DNA of 64,000 nucleotides from JAADHI01 sp964451325. Its GTDB lineage: Bacteria > Nitrospirota > Nitrospiria > SBBL01 > JAADHI01. The translations under genes were made by a program, and so were the position numbers. Shown here piece after piece: positions 34,429 through 43,927 of the stretch; position 1 is the stretch's first letter; each line of letters starts with the position of its first letter. The notes beneath the pieces were generated by a model that saw only the letters and a program-made list of their open reading frames with translations, searched no databases and was not told the origin of the DNA. The DNA lies in contig CAYVHO010000004.1 in NCBI GenBank assembly GCA_964451325.1, positions 124,001-188,000 on the forward strand, written 5' to 3'.

Positions 34429-35955
34429 ATGGCACTAAAAAAAAGTATCACGGCATTACTCGGTTTTTTGGGGCTTGGATGTGCTTTAGCCGGAATATTT
34501 GTTTATGTGTTTTTCGAAGAAAAGGTTTGGATCTACACCACGCTTGAACTTTTAGCCCTCGTACAACTTACCCTCTTTTTCATTACACATTTTGAAATGC
34601 TCAAGGATTTTTCCAGTCAGCGCTCGACCAAGTTTGGCCTCAACAGCATTTTAATGGTCGTTATTTTTATCAGTATTCTTTCCATTCTTAACTTTATTGT
34701 GGCACGACATGAAGTGCGGTTTGATTTTTCAGATGCAGGAATTTTTTCACTTTCACCGCAGACGGAGAAGGTACTGGAACAACTGAAACATGAGGTCAAA
34801 TTCACAGGTTTTTTCACGGATGACAGCAAGATGCGCAGCAAAGCAGCAGACTTACTTGAAAACTACAAACGTGAAAACAAAAAGGTCAGCTATATTCTGA
34901 TTGATCCCGACAAAAAACCGGCCTTAACAAAACAATACGGCATCACCGAATACGACAAAATCGTCGTAGAGTCCGAAGGACGCACAAGCATTGCGCGGAA
35001 CATCAGCGAAGAAGCCTTAACCTCTGCCCTGATTCGCAGTAGTCGTAAAACAAAAAAAACCTTCTACTTCACTGAGGGACACGGCGAGCGCAGCATCAAT
35101 GATACTCAAAAAGATGGCTATGCCTTGATTAAAGATGCCCTCGAAAAACAAGGTTTCACGATCAAAAAGCTCCTACTTCTAAACGCGGGGGAAATCCCGG
35201 AAGACGCCGATGTTGTGATTATCGGGGGGCCAACACGGGCTTTTACGGTGGAGGAATTTGGGATCATCCAGCACTATTTAGAAACAAATGGCCGTCTTTT
35301 TTTGGCCATTGATCCCATGCTCAAAACAGGCTTTGAGGATTTTCTTGCCCCCTGGGGTCTGCAATTGAAAGACGACATGATCTTAGATCCAAGCTCTGGT
35401 ATGGGCGCAGCCATTCCGACGGTTAATCCGGATGCTTATCCTCCGCATGAAATCACACAGAACTTTAATCTCGCAACCTTTTTTCCACTTTCACGCTCAG
35501 TTTCATTTGATTCTTCAAAAGCCAATCTTTATCAATTTAGCCCGATTCTGCAATCCGGGTCAGAAACCTGGTTGACCGATCACGTCGAAGGTGAGCTCAT
35601 CGTTGATCCCGAACGGGACCGAAAAGGCCCCATTATTTTTGGCGGAGTACTCACTCAAAAAACTTCTTCTTCGGACACGGAAAAAGAGATGCGCATGGTC
35701 GTCGTTGGAGATTCGGATTTTGGCACAAACAGCATCGCACGGGCTGCGGGGAATGGAGACCTTTTTCAAAACATTATCAGCTGGTTGGCCAACGAAGGTG
35801 ACTTGGTCTCAATCCGAGCAAAAGAGATTCCCACCACAACCCTCCTCTTAAATGACAAACAAACAGGGATCATTTTTACCATTTCAGTGCTCATCCTGCC
35901 CTTGGGCATCATGAGCATCGGCCTGATGATCTGGCGAAAAAGGCGTCGGCTATGA
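34429..35955 (+). CDS. GldG-like ABC transporter auxiliary membrane protein
   Basis: The ATG at 34429 (MALKKSITALLG) is preferred over 34387, which would overlap GldF. The 508-residue protein has three N-terminal membrane helices, a large extracytoplasmic domain of the 'ABC-type uncharacterised transport system' type, and a C-terminal helix (ISVLILPLGIMSIGLMIW) with basic tail. Conserved pieces are FSLSPQTEKVLEQL, VIIGGPTRAFTVEE and MVVVGDSDFGTN. It probably sits with GldF in the inner membrane. It overlaps the DUF4340 gene by four bases. Confidence 0.87.
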   Translation: MALKKSITALLGFLGLGCALAGIFVYVFFEEKVWIYTTLELLALVQLTLFFITHFEMLKDFSSQRSTKFGLNSILMVVIFISILSILNFIVARHEVRFDFSDAGIFSLSPQTEKVLEQLKHEVKFTGFFTDDSKMRSKAADLLENYKRENKKVSYILIDPDKKPALTKQYGITEYDKIVVESEGRTSIARNISEEALTSALIRSSRKTKKTFYFTEGHGERSINDTQKDGYALIKDALEKQGFTIKKLLLLNAGEIPEDADVVIIGGPTRAFTVEEFGIIQHYLETNGRLFLAIDPMLKTGFEDFLAPWGLQLKDDMILDPSSGMGAAIPTVNPDAYPPHEITQNFNLATFFPLSRSVSFDSSKANLYQFSPILQSGSETWLTDHVEGELIVDPERDRKGPIIFGGVLTQKTSSSDTEKEMRMVVVGDSDFGTNSIARAAGNGDLFQNIISWLANEGDLVSIRAKEIPTTTLLLNDKQTGIIFTISVLILPLGIMSIGLMIWRKRRRL

Positions 35956-37370
35956 GATTCAAAGGCACCATCTTCCTCACTATCTTCTTGATTCTGCTCG
36001 GATTTTATCTTTACATGGTTGAACTGCCCAGTGAGCAGAAAAAAAGAGACATTCAACTCAAAGCAGGCAAACTCTACAATTTCCAACTGCACGAAGTCTC
36101 ACGGATAACCCTCAATGGCCCACAAGGGGATATCGAATTAGAATATTTCCCAGAACATCCCAAAACACCCTGGCGTATTTTTCATCCCATAGAAACCACC
36201 GCGAACCAAAGTACGGCCCATGAATTGGGCCTAAGGCTTATGAATTTAAGTTTTGACCGCCTCGTCGAAATAAAACCCACAGAACTCAAGGATTTTGGCC
36301 TTGATCCGCCACAATATCGTGTGCTCATCACCCTCAATCAAAACAACACCGAGATCCTGGAAATTGGCAACGAAAACCTGACAGGGAGCGATGTTTATGT
36401 CCGCCTGGGCGAAGGCACAAGCCTTTATCTCGTTCCTGCAAGTATTAAACAAATCCTGAATAAAGATTTAACGCAATGGCGACAACGTGAAATTTTCCCC
36501 TTTTCCTCCGAAGATATTCTCGAAATGACGATTTCATCGACACGCGGGGAAATAAAATTTATCAAAAAAAGTGAAAATTGGATGATGGAGAGCCAGCCCT
36601 CAAAAAAAGAAGGTGGCCTGCCGCTCAAGGTGCGCGGCGACCGTGGCGAAATTGCCAATTTACTGGGCAGTGTCGTCAATTTCAGGGGTGACGATTTTAT
36701 AGATTTCAAAAAAAATCAGTGGAAAAAAAACTTTGAACTCCCGATTATAAAGCTCACCCTAAAAGTCAGCAAACTTGAGATTGAAGCCCGTTTTCACCAG
36801 GATGGGATAAACCCTGAGCTCGTTTACGTCGTCACCAATGACTTTGATCCCATTTTCCAGATCGCCTATTCCGATTTACGATCAATGGACCAAGCGTTTG
36901 AAAACTATCGTAACCGCAGCCTCGTTTCACTCGAATACCCGGATCAAATCGAAACAGTCATAATCAAACAGTCCCGGAGCGCATACACCTTAAGTAAAAA
37001 AGAAGGTCAATGGTGGCTGGAAAATGCAGGGGAGCGGAAAAAAGTAAGCGCCCCGAATGAGGTCTCACAACTTTTAACCGATATCTATCATATGCGACTT
37101 AAGGCCTTTAAGGACGACTTAAGTCCCGATTCTGCCACCGCAGGATTACATGACCCTGCACTTCGTATCCAGATCAGCGATAAAGACGGGCAATCCCTCG
37201 GGCAAATTGAGTTTGGGCATCAACAAGATCAAGTGGTTTTTGGAAAAAGTACGGGACAGCCCTACCCTTTCCAAGTTTCTGCCACACTGCTCAAACAAAT
37301 ACCGGACGCACAGGTATTCCTTACAAGACTTGAAAAAACAACAAAAAAACCAATAACAGAACAACCCTAA
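35952..37370 (+). CDS. DUF4340 domain protein
   Basis: The 472-residue product has an N-terminal membrane anchor (TIFLTIFLILLGFYLYMV) and an extracytoplasmic beta-rich region. That region contains repeated DUF4340 modules, seen in VSRITLNGPQGDIELEY and KDFGLDPPQYRVLITL. Such proteins regularly follow GldG and are thought to work with the exporter; no enzymatic motif is visible. Its ATG overlaps the gldG stop (ATGA). Confidence 0.85.
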   Translation: MRFKGTIFLTIFLILLGFYLYMVELPSEQKKRDIQLKAGKLYNFQLHEVSRITLNGPQGDIELEYFPEHPKTPWRIFHPIETTANQSTAHELGLRLMNLSFDRLVEIKPTELKDFGLDPPQYRVLITLNQNNTEILEIGNENLTGSDVYVRLGEGTSLYLVPASIKQILNKDLTQWRQREIFPFSSEDILEMTISSTRGEIKFIKKSENWMMESQPSKKEGGLPLKVRGDRGEIANLLGSVVNFRGDDFIDFKKNQWKKNFELPIIKLTLKVSKLEIEARFHQDGINPELVYVVTNDFDPIFQIAYSDLRSMDQAFENYRNRSLVSLEYPDQIETVIIKQSRSAYTLSKKEGQWWLENAGERKKVSAPNEVSQLLTDIYHMRLKAFKDDLSPDSATAGLHDPALRIQISDKDGQSLGQIEFGHQQDQVVFGKSTGQPYPFQVSATLLKQIPDAQVFLTRLEKTTKKPITEQP

Positions 37371-37482
37371 ATGGCGCTTCCTTCTGAGATCTTAAGCGCA
37401 GGATGGTTTGACTCAAAGATGATATTTTGATATATTTCTTCACTCATAAATTTTATTTTTCTCTTTTGGTAGGGATGTTTAT

Positions 37483-37881
37483 ATGGGAAACGAGGAGACT
37501 TCGACGATTGTGAAAAATCAAAAAGAATCAGAGACACGCTTCGATCAGATCAAAAAAAAATTAGAAGATCAGAAAGAAACGCTTTTGGCTGAAGCAGGAC
37601 TTGGAATCGACAGCAACAAGCAGGGAGAAGCCTTTCCTGATTTGGGAGATCAAGCGACGGCGGAAGCCGAACAAAACTTTACATTGCGGCTCAGGGAACG
37701 GGATCAAAAACTGCTCAAAAAAATAGAGGGCGCACTCGAGCGTATTTCAACAGGTTCTTTCGGGATCTGTGAGGAGTGCGAAGAAGAAATTTCAATGCCA
37801 AGGCTTGTGGCCCGTCCGGTCACAACCTACTGCATTGATTGCAAGACCAAACAAGAAGAAGCAGAAAAGTCCAGACATTAA
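37483..37881 (+). CDS. DksA/TraR C4 zinc-finger protein
   Basis: The 132-residue protein has a coiled coil (about 10-80) and a C-terminal four-cysteine zinc finger, CEEC then YCIDCK, as in DksA and its relatives. Family members bind RNA polymerase through the secondary channel and adjust transcription, often with ppGpp. The DksA-type tip residues DxxDA are not evident (GDQATAEAE takes the place), so it is better called a DksA/TraR relative than DksA itself. A terminator hairpin follows. Confidence 0.88.
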   Translation: MGNEETSTIVKNQKESETRFDQIKKKLEDQKETLLAEAGLGIDSNKQGEAFPDLGDQATAEAEQNFTLRLRERDQKLLKKIEGALERISTGSFGICEECEEEISMPRLVARPVTTYCIDCKTKQEEAEKSRH

Positions 37882-37890
37882 GGCACGTCG

Positions 37891-37953
37891 GCGTCCGCCC
37901 CTTATCCATCCTAAATAACAGACCTCATGTTCATGTATAAGCGGACGCTTTTT
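37891..37953 (+). terminator. Probable terminator after the DksA/TraR gene
   Basis: GCGTCCGC (37891-37898) pairs perfectly with GCGGACGC (37941-37948), and TTTTT follows. Nearby TTAT/ATAA bases extend the stem with a bulge. The loop is long, about 30-40 bases, which lowers confidence. Confidence 0.5.
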
Positions 37954-37975
37954 AATAAGCGCTGTTTGAGGAATT

Positions 37976-38161
37976 ATGAAGGAGTTGGGTGGATGTTTCC
38001 TTGTTTTTTTTGGCATCTTTGGCATTGTTATGTCAATCGCCATTAGTTTTTCCTATTTTTATCTTCCCCTGGCTTTTGTTATCTTTATCGTCTCCTTAAT
38101 CATGGTTTCATGCGGCATGGGGACTTCTCAGGAAGAAAAACACAAAGGAAAAGATGACTGA
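37976..38161 (+). CDS. Small membrane protein of unknown function
   Basis: The 61-residue frame has a GAGG ribosome site five bases before the ATG. It encodes two hydrophobic segments (GGCFLVFFGIFGIVMSIAI and AFVIFIVSLIMVS) and a charged tail. It overlaps the next small frame by eight bases, which suggests a two-gene unit. I do not recognise a family. The base composition fits neighbouring genes. Confidence 0.55.
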   Translation: MKELGGCFLVFFGIFGIVMSIAISFSYFYLPLAFVIFIVSLIMVSCGMGTSQEEKHKGKDD

Positions 38162-38402
38162 TATTGGCATGTGGTTTCAATCTAAAACAGGAGAAACCTT
38201 TCTGATCAAAAAAGACAAAAATGGTTACCCCGACTTAATCTCACTTCAGACAGATCGCGTCTTAGAGGGAGTCAAAGCAAAAAAGGAACAAGGAAAAAAT
38301 CTTTACGCGGAATTGACGGGGAAAAAATATCCTCACGAAAATGCGACAAGCCGACAAATCTTGTGGGATTGTTTGGAAATGGCCATACAGAAACTACCTT
38401 AA
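38154..38402 (+). CDS. Small hypothetical cytoplasmic protein
   Basis: The 82-residue frame begins with AAAGGAAAAG-ATG and overlaps the small membrane protein gene. It is soluble and charged (FLIKKDKNGYPDLISLQTDR, ending LEMAIQKLP), with no recognised motif. The coupled start and ribosome site support expression. Confidence 0.55.
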   Translation: MTDIGMWFQSKTGETFLIKKDKNGYPDLISLQTDRVLEGVKAKKEQGKNLYAELTGKKYPHENATSRQILWDCLEMAIQKLP

Positions 38403-38474
38403 ATATGCAAACCAGCAACAATTTTAAAATGCGGATGATTCTATCAGTATCGTTTCTCTCCGAAGACCACTCTA

Positions 38475-39335
38475 TCACCCATCGCTAAAACAAATCACAG
38501 AATCTTTGACCGAGCGATTTGCCCGCCAGCCACCGATGAGGTAGATTGTATCATCAACAAGGGCAACACCCATTGCCGCCCGATCTAAGGGCATGTCGGG
38601 CAAGCTAGACCAGCTTTTGTTTTTGAGATCCAAAACAGAGCCCTGTTTGCAAATACCGAGACCTTCTCGGAAACCACCAAAGACATAAAGCTTATTGTTA
38701 AAGACCACCGCTCCTTGTCCTGCGGACGAAGAGGGCATCACAAATGGACTTTGAGACCAAGTTGAAGTTTTGGGATCATAAACTTCAATAAGATCATATT
38801 CATGAAAACCTTTGGGAGAGGCCGCAACACCACCGAGCACACAAAGTTTCTGATCGATTTCAATCGCGGAAGCGGCAAAACGCGGTGTGGGCATCTCAGC
38901 AACGGCCTGCCAGGAATCTGATGAAGCATCCCAGCACTCCGTAAAAGAAAATGCCGGATCCGTTTGGGGCCCGCCTTCTGTGGCATCCGGATGATGTCCC
39001 CCAATAATGTAAATCAAACCATCCACAATGGCAGAAGCGGGATAATCATGGGGTTCCAGCAATGAGGGCTGTGTCTCCCAACGGTTTTCTTTCGGAAAAT
39101 AGGCTTCGACCGTCGTGAGAAATTTAAACCTGCCATCCGTTTTTTTGAAACCACCGCCCATGACATAAATGGCATCCCCAAGGGTTGCCGCTAAAGCACC
39201 GGAACGCAAAGTTGGCATGGGTGCAAGCGATGCCCATTGATCTGTCTTTGGATCATAGACTTCCGATAAATCTAAACTTTTGAAGTCATCGCCCCCCCCG
39301 CCAAAAGAATAGATTTTTCCCTCAAAAACGGCCAC
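38475..39335 (-). CDS. Kelch-repeat protein (N terminus uncertain)
   Basis: The 286-residue product contains five or six Kelch blades with the GG and Tyr/Trp pattern (YVMGGGFKKTDGRF, YIIGGHHPDA, CVLGGVAASPKG, YVFGGFREGL, YLIGGWRANR). These form a beta-propeller used for protein or sugar binding. The first GTG start at 39335 cuts into the first blade. The same frame is open for 25 codons upstream and encodes the missing LARSHPAVAVFEG. AGGAGG lies at 39413-39418, but only ATT (39410) or ATC (39407) codons stand downstream of it. The real start may thus be non-standard or mutated. The cellular site is unclear. Confidence 0.8.
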   Translation of the reverse strand: MAVFEGKIYSFGGGGDDFKSLDLSEVYDPKTDQWASLAPMPTLRSGALAATLGDAIYVMGGGFKKTDGRFKFLTTVEAYFPKENRWETQPSLLEPHDYPASAIVDGLIYIIGGHHPDATEGGPQTDPAFSFTECWDASSDSWQAVAEMPTPRFAASAIEIDQKLCVLGGVAASPKGFHEYDLIEVYDPKTSTWSQSPFVMPSSSAGQGAVVFNNKLYVFGGFREGLGICKQGSVLDLKNKSWSSLPDMPLDRAAMGVALVDDTIYLIGGWRANRSVKDSVICFSDG

Positions 39336-39449
39336 AGCAGGGTGAGATCGTGCAAGCGTCAGGGAAGAACATACATGCCAGGAACCGGGTGATTGGGGTA
39401 AATTGATAATCGCCTCCTACTTTTCAAATTGGGTTAGGGTTATTGTCGC

Positions 39450-41123
39450 TTAGCTTGTGGTCGCGCCTTCAGACGCGGATGAAACGTGACGGGCATATTT
39501 TGCCATCACACCCTTTTTATAACGCGGAATCGGCGGCTTCCAGTCCTTCAAACGCGTTTGAAATTCGGCTTCACTCAAATTCACACTTAATGTCCGTTTT
39601 TCAATATCAAAGGTCACGATATCCCCATTTTTTACAGCCGCAATCGGCCCACCCACGGCGGCTTCCGGTGAAATATGTCCGGCCATCAAACCCCGTGTTG
39701 CACCGGAAAAACGGCCATCGGTCAAAAGGGCGACCGAACTGCCTAAATCCGCACCGACAATGGCCGCCGTCACACCCAGCATTTCACGCATGCCCGGCCC
39801 GCCTTTTGGGCCTTCGTAACGAATCACGACCACATCGCCCGCAACAATCTGATCCGATTTCACTGCGGCAAATGCCGCCTCTTCACAATCAAAAACTTTT
39901 GCAGGCCCTTGGTGAAACAATCGTTCATATCCTGCAACCTTGATGACACAACCCTCCGGTGAAAGATTGCCCTTTAAAATCACCAAGCCCCCTGTGGACT
40001 TGAGCGGATTTGAGAGCGGGAGCAATACTTTTTGACCTGAGGTCTCTTTTGCCGAAGCCGCTTCTTGCCCAATCGTTTTACCACTCACAGTCATGACATC
40101 AGGATGCAGCACCCCTGCATCAAGAAGACGCTTCGTAATGAGACGCACCCCCCCGGCCTCATGCATGTCTGTCGCCACGTATTTCCCCCCTGGTTTTAGA
40201 TCCGCAAGCAGCGGGGTCTTTGTACTAATGCGGTCAAAATCATCGATATCTAAAGGAATATCCATTTCCCGTGCAAGGGCCAAAAGATGCAAGACCGCAT
40301 TGGTCGACCCTCCCGTTACGGCAACAGCCGCAATGCCATTTTCAATGGATTCGCGTGTGATAATTTGATCGGGTCGAATATCCTGACGTAAGACCGCCAT
40401 GACCTGCTTTCCCGCTTCAAAAGCGATAATGTCTTTATTCGGATCTTCAGCAGGTACACTGCCGCTGCCCATATACGAAATGCCCATCACCTCAAAGACC
40501 GTCGCCATTGTATTCGCCGTAAATTGTCCACCACAGGCACCGGAACCGGGACAGGCATTGTCTTCAAGCATCTTGAGATCATCGGTGGACATCTTGCCTT
40601 TTGCCACCGAACCCACAGCTTCAAAAACATCTTGAATGGTCACATCATGTCCCTGAAAATGACCAGGTGCAATGGAGCCGCCGTAAAGCATTAAAGAAGG
40701 GCGATTCAGACGCCCCAAAGCCATCACCGCACCAGGGATGGTTTTATCACAGCCTGAAAGTGCAATCACCCCATCAAAAAAATGACCACGGGCCACAAGC
40801 TCAATGGAGTCTGCCACCACTTCACGGGAAATGAGCGAGGCCTTCATGCCCTCCGTCCCCATGGTAATACCATCGGAAATGGCGATGGTGTTGTACTCAA
40901 TCGGCGTGCCACCCGCCGCACGAACCCCTTCTTTCACTTTTGCTGAAAGCCGACGCAGATGATAATTACAAGGCATCGTTTCAATCCAGGTGTTTGCCAC
41001 ACCAATAATCGGCTTGGCCAGATCTTCATCGGTAAACCCAATGCCTTTGAGCATGGCACGTGCTGGGGCACGGTCAACACCGTCATGAATGGTCTGACTC
41101 TCTTTTCTGAGGTTGGGGCCCAT
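39450..41123 (-). CDS. ilvD: Dihydroxy-acid dehydratase
   Basis: IlvD makes the 2-keto acids that become valine and isoleucine. The 557-residue protein has the iron-sulfur ligand motifs GCDKTIPG and NACPGSGACGG, the active-site block near MGTEGMKASL, and a late PEGCVIKVAG and DGRFSGATRG. Length and motifs match the bacterial family. No T-box or leader peptide was seen upstream. bioB lies 54 bases away on the same strand, so the two may be co-transcribed. Confidence 0.97.
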   Translation of the reverse strand: MGPNLRKESQTIHDGVDRAPARAMLKGIGFTDEDLAKPIIGVANTWIETMPCNYHLRRLSAKVKEGVRAAGGTPIEYNTIAISDGITMGTEGMKASLISREVVADSIELVARGHFFDGVIALSGCDKTIPGAVMALGRLNRPSLMLYGGSIAPGHFQGHDVTIQDVFEAVGSVAKGKMSTDDLKMLEDNACPGSGACGGQFTANTMATVFEVMGISYMGSGSVPAEDPNKDIIAFEAGKQVMAVLRQDIRPDQIITRESIENGIAAVAVTGGSTNAVLHLLALAREMDIPLDIDDFDRISTKTPLLADLKPGGKYVATDMHEAGGVRLITKRLLDAGVLHPDVMTVSGKTIGQEAASAKETSGQKVLLPLSNPLKSTGGLVILKGNLSPEGCVIKVAGYERLFHQGPAKVFDCEEAAFAAVKSDQIVAGDVVVIRYEGPKGGPGMREMLGVTAAIVGADLGSSVALLTDGRFSGATRGLMAGHISPEAAVGGPIAAVKNGDIVTFDIEKRTLSVNLSEAEFQTRLKDWKPPIPRYKKGVMAKYARHVSSASEGATTS

Positions 41124-41177
41124 CTTTTTACTCCTTTTAAAATAAATATAATAATTTTGAAAAACAGATCGTTATTT

Positions 41178-42191
41178 TTATTGGACCTCTAACAATTTTT
41201 CCTGACAGGAGGCGCTGTGTCTCAGTCCTAAATCTTCAATCATGCGCAGATCGTCTTCGGATTTACGCCCCGATGTCGTGAGGTAATTCCCAATCAGGGT
41301 GTGACTGGCCCCTGCCGTAAACATCCAGGACTGAAGATCACGCAGATGCATTTCCCGGCCTCCGGCAGTCATAATATCCTTAGAGGGCAACATGAGGCGA
41401 AATACCGCGATAATTTTTAAGATTTCCATAGGCTGAAGCGGTGCTTGATCTTCAAGAGGGGTGTCTTTAATCGCATTCAAAAAATTAAGCGGCACCACAT
41501 CTACATCCAAGTCCTGTAAGGCTAGGGCCAATTCAATGCGTTGATCTAAGGATTCCCCCATACCAAAAATGCCACCCGAGCAAATTTTAATCCCCGCTGC
41601 TTTGCAATATTCGATGGTCTTGATGCGTTCTTCGTAAGCATGTGTCGTGCAGATATTGGGGAAAAAAGAACGGGCCGTTTCCAAATTGTGATTGTAAAAA
41701 GCAAGCCCCGCTTCTTTGAGTTGGAAGGCAATTTTAGGGTCTGAGATGATGCCTAAAGAAGCATCTGTCCGTGTATGCCCTGCCGCAGAAAGCGCACGCA
41801 GCCGCTCTAATATGGCATCCAGATCCGGACCTTCACGCAAGCCCCACCAGGCAACGACCACACCAAAGGCTTCGGCATTCTGCGACGCTGCGGTTTTCGC
41901 TTCTGCAACCAGTTGTTCCGAGCTGGTCAGCGGATAGGTATCCACATCTGTACCATGATAAGCCGACTGAGAACAAAAGGTACAGTTCTCCGAACAATCC
42001 CCAGACTTGGCGTTTGAGATGGAGCAAAGATTGATCTGATCCCCACAAAAGTGCTGCCTCACACGATTGGCTGAGGAGATCAAATCAATGATGTCCGGCC
42101 CTTCCGCTTGAATCAGCCGACATCCTTCTTTATAAGACAAGCCCTTATTGGCAATCGCTTTTTCTTCCATTTCTCGAATAAATGCACGCAT
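41178..42191 (-). CDS. bioB: Biotin synthase
   Basis: BioB is a radical SAM enzyme that inserts sulfur into dethiobiotin. The radical SAM cluster motif CSENCTFC (CxxxCxxC), the SAYH segment, YNHNLETA and the SGGIFGMGES and AGASHTLIGNYLTT blocks are visible. The start at 42191 (MRAFIREMEE) is chosen because AAGGGG lies six bases ahead; upstream in-frame ATGs lack a ribosome site. Other bio genes are not in the window. Confidence 0.95.
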   Translation of the reverse strand: MRAFIREMEEKAIANKGLSYKEGCRLIQAEGPDIIDLISSANRVRQHFCGDQINLCSISNAKSGDCSENCTFCSQSAYHGTDVDTYPLTSSEQLVAEAKTAASQNAEAFGVVVAWWGLREGPDLDAILERLRALSAAGHTRTDASLGIISDPKIAFQLKEAGLAFYNHNLETARSFFPNICTTHAYEERIKTIEYCKAAGIKICSGGIFGMGESLDQRIELALALQDLDVDVVPLNFLNAIKDTPLEDQAPLQPMEILKIIAVFRLMLPSKDIMTAGGREMHLRDLQSWMFTAGASHTLIGNYLTTSGRKSEDDLRMIEDLGLRHSASCQEKLLEVQ

Positions 42192-42278
42192 AGATTCCCC
42201 TTCTAATGACATAAAAATTGTTTGAAATTCTAGCACAAGGATACCTGGAAGTCATTCTGTAAGAGGACCTGAATAAAA

Positions 42279-42491
42279 TCAGGTTTGTATTTTCAGGAAG
42301 AACGAAAAGAAATCAGAAAAAAAATGAGGGACACACAAAAGCAGGACAGCTCCCAAACCCAGAAAAAGACTTAAAGGTAGCAAAATAGCAGCAAGCGTAT
42401 CATAAGGAGGCTTTAAAGCATACTGCCCCCAAAGACCAAAAATAAGACCACACAAACCGACAAAAACCACGACACTGTAGACGATCACCAT
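42279..42491 (-). CDS. Small membrane protein
   Basis: The 70-residue frame encodes two membrane segments (VYSVVVFVGLCGLIFGLWG and LLPLSLFLGLGAVLLLC). It starts nine bases after the preceding gene and belongs to the ABC-2 unit by position. No family is recognised. Confidence 0.55.
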   Translation of the reverse strand: MVIVYSVVVFVGLCGLIFGLWGQYALKPPYDTLAAILLPLSLFLGLGAVLLLCVPHFFSDFFSFFLKIQT

Positions 42492-42500
42492 TTTACAATC

Positions 42501-43064
42501 TCACGCATTGCTCATACCGATAATCCAAAGGGCATAAAAAACAACGATAACGCTTCCCCACAAAAGACCTTGTTTGAGCATGACTTGGGTGCTGCCCTCA
42601 CGAAAGGCCCGCCAAATAAACAGAAGCACACCCGAGGCCCAGCCCAGAAAACCCAGAACAACCATCATGGACCAAAATGGATCGGGAGACATCGGCCGCT
42701 CTAAAACCGCCAAGGCCTCTTCTGTTTTTTGCGCGATGCTTTTTTTTCGGTCGGCTTTAGAATAATTGGTTTCTTCGGCCATCAGTGCTGCAATTTTTGG
42801 ATTGGCCTTATCAATCCAAGGCTGCCCCGGGGTATAAAAACTCCGCGTGGCATAAAAAGCACTGCGAAGCATGCGATAGGTTTCAAGGGACAGTTTTTTA
42901 TCTTCTTTCTCTAATATCCCTGCGATGTCCCAAAGTCGCTGGGCAGAGGACTCCACGTAGCCTCCCAAGGGCACATACCAAAGGATGGCACGTTCATAGT
43001 GCTGAATCGCCTTGGCATAATCTTTCTGCGAAAAAGCCTGCTCCGCAATTTTAAATTCGTTCAT
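42501..43064 (-). CDS. TPR-like membrane protein of the ABC unit (start uncertain)
   Basis: The visible 187-residue frame has a short TPR-like helix pair (AEQAFSQKDYAKAIQHYERAI) and a conserved-looking SSAQRLWDIAGILE region. Two C-terminal membrane helices follow. Upstream of the ATG the frame stays open for about 32 codons and encodes a hydrophobic helix (IAFFCLLFLFLLVY) preceded by a basic DIRKK. This looks like a true N-terminal anchor, but there is no ATG, GTG or TTG; an ATA lies nine bases after AGGAG. The gene follows an ABC permease and is probably part of the same machine. Confidence 0.65.
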   Translation of the reverse strand: MNEFKIAEQAFSQKDYAKAIQHYERAILWYVPLGGYVESSAQRLWDIAGILEKEDKKLSLETYRMLRSAFYATRSFYTPGQPWIDKANPKIAALMAEETNYSKADRKKSIAQKTEEALAVLERPMSPDPFWSMMVVLGFLGWASGVLLFIWRAFREGSTQVMLKQGLLWGSVIVVFYALWIIGMSNA

Positions 43065-43159
43065 GGAAGAAATGTAGACCTTCGTATAAACCAGAAGAAA
43101 TAAAAAAAGCAGACAAAAAAAAGCGATTCCGACTTTTTTTCTGATGTCGTATTTGCAGT

Positions 43160-43927
43160 CTATTTGAAATCTCTCCTTTCAAAACTGAGAACAGAAAGGG
43201 TTAATATCATGACGATATACAAAAAAGCATAGAGCAGACTTAAATAAATCCTACCACTTTCTACGGGAAGCTGATAAACCGCTTCGGCTTTTAAGTTGAA
43301 TCGCTCCAAATTCGGCAGAACATAGTAAAAAAAAGTCGTCAGATGTTTCAGCACAGCACTGCCGGAATTCGCCCCAAATTCTTGTAAATAAGGGGTCAAA
43401 TGACCAATAACGTAGATCGCAAAGGTAAACATGCCACTTAAAAACGGAGTCGAAAAAGATGAAAAAAAGACGGCAAACGCAGAAACCACAGCAAGTTCAA
43501 TAAAAATCATAAACAGCGCCAGTGGCAGATGTGGATCAAAAACCCCTTCATAAAACAAAACAAGTAGAAACAAAAAAGAGGACATCAAAAGTGTTTCGAC
43601 CGCCAAAGTCAGTAAAATTCCCAAATATTTCCCGATTAAAAATTGAGAGCGTCTCACTGGTTTCGCCAGAATCGGATAGATGGTGCGTTTTTCGATTTCC
43701 TTATAGACGAGATTAATGCCCACAACAATGGCAATCACCACACCAAAAATATTGATACTGCCCAAACCCAAATCCTTGATAATTTTATTGCGTTGCCCGA
43801 CAGTGGCCTGATCCAAGACAAGTGAAAACAACATCATTGCCAAGGCAAAAAAGACGAGACTGTACAAAATTTTGTTGCGCACGGCCTCCCGAAAGGTATT
43901 CACCGCGATGGCACGGATGGCTTTCAT
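43160..43927 (-). CDS. ABC-2 type transporter permease
   Basis: The 255-residue protein begins IRAIAVNTFREAVRNKILYSL, typical of ABC-2 permeases of the NosY-like kind. It has six hydrophobic segments and the conserved EIEKRTIYPILAKPVRRSQF loop. It overlaps the ATPase gene stop by four bases and should be its membrane partner. Confidence 0.9.
   Translation of the reverse strand: MKAIRAIAVNTFREAVRNKILYSLVFFALAMMLFSLVLDQATVGQRNKIIKDLGLGSINIFGVVIAIVVGINLVYKEIEKRTIYPILAKPVRRSQFLIGKYLGILLTLAVETLLMSSFLFLLVLFYEGVFDPHLPLALFMIFIELAVVSAFAVFFSSFSTPFLSGMFTFAIYVIGHLTPYLQEFGANSGSAVLKHLTTFFYYVLPNLERFNLKAEAVYQLPVESGRIYLSLLYAFLYIVMILTLSVLSFERRDFK

Noticed and set aside
37483..37881. True DksA identity
   Set aside because: The acidic DxxDA coiled-coil tip is not evident, so only the broader DksA/TraR family was called.
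42240..42290. ACCTGA/TCAGGT hairpin at the end of the small membrane gene
   Set aside because: Only six base pairs and no T-run on the minus strand; not convincing as a terminator.
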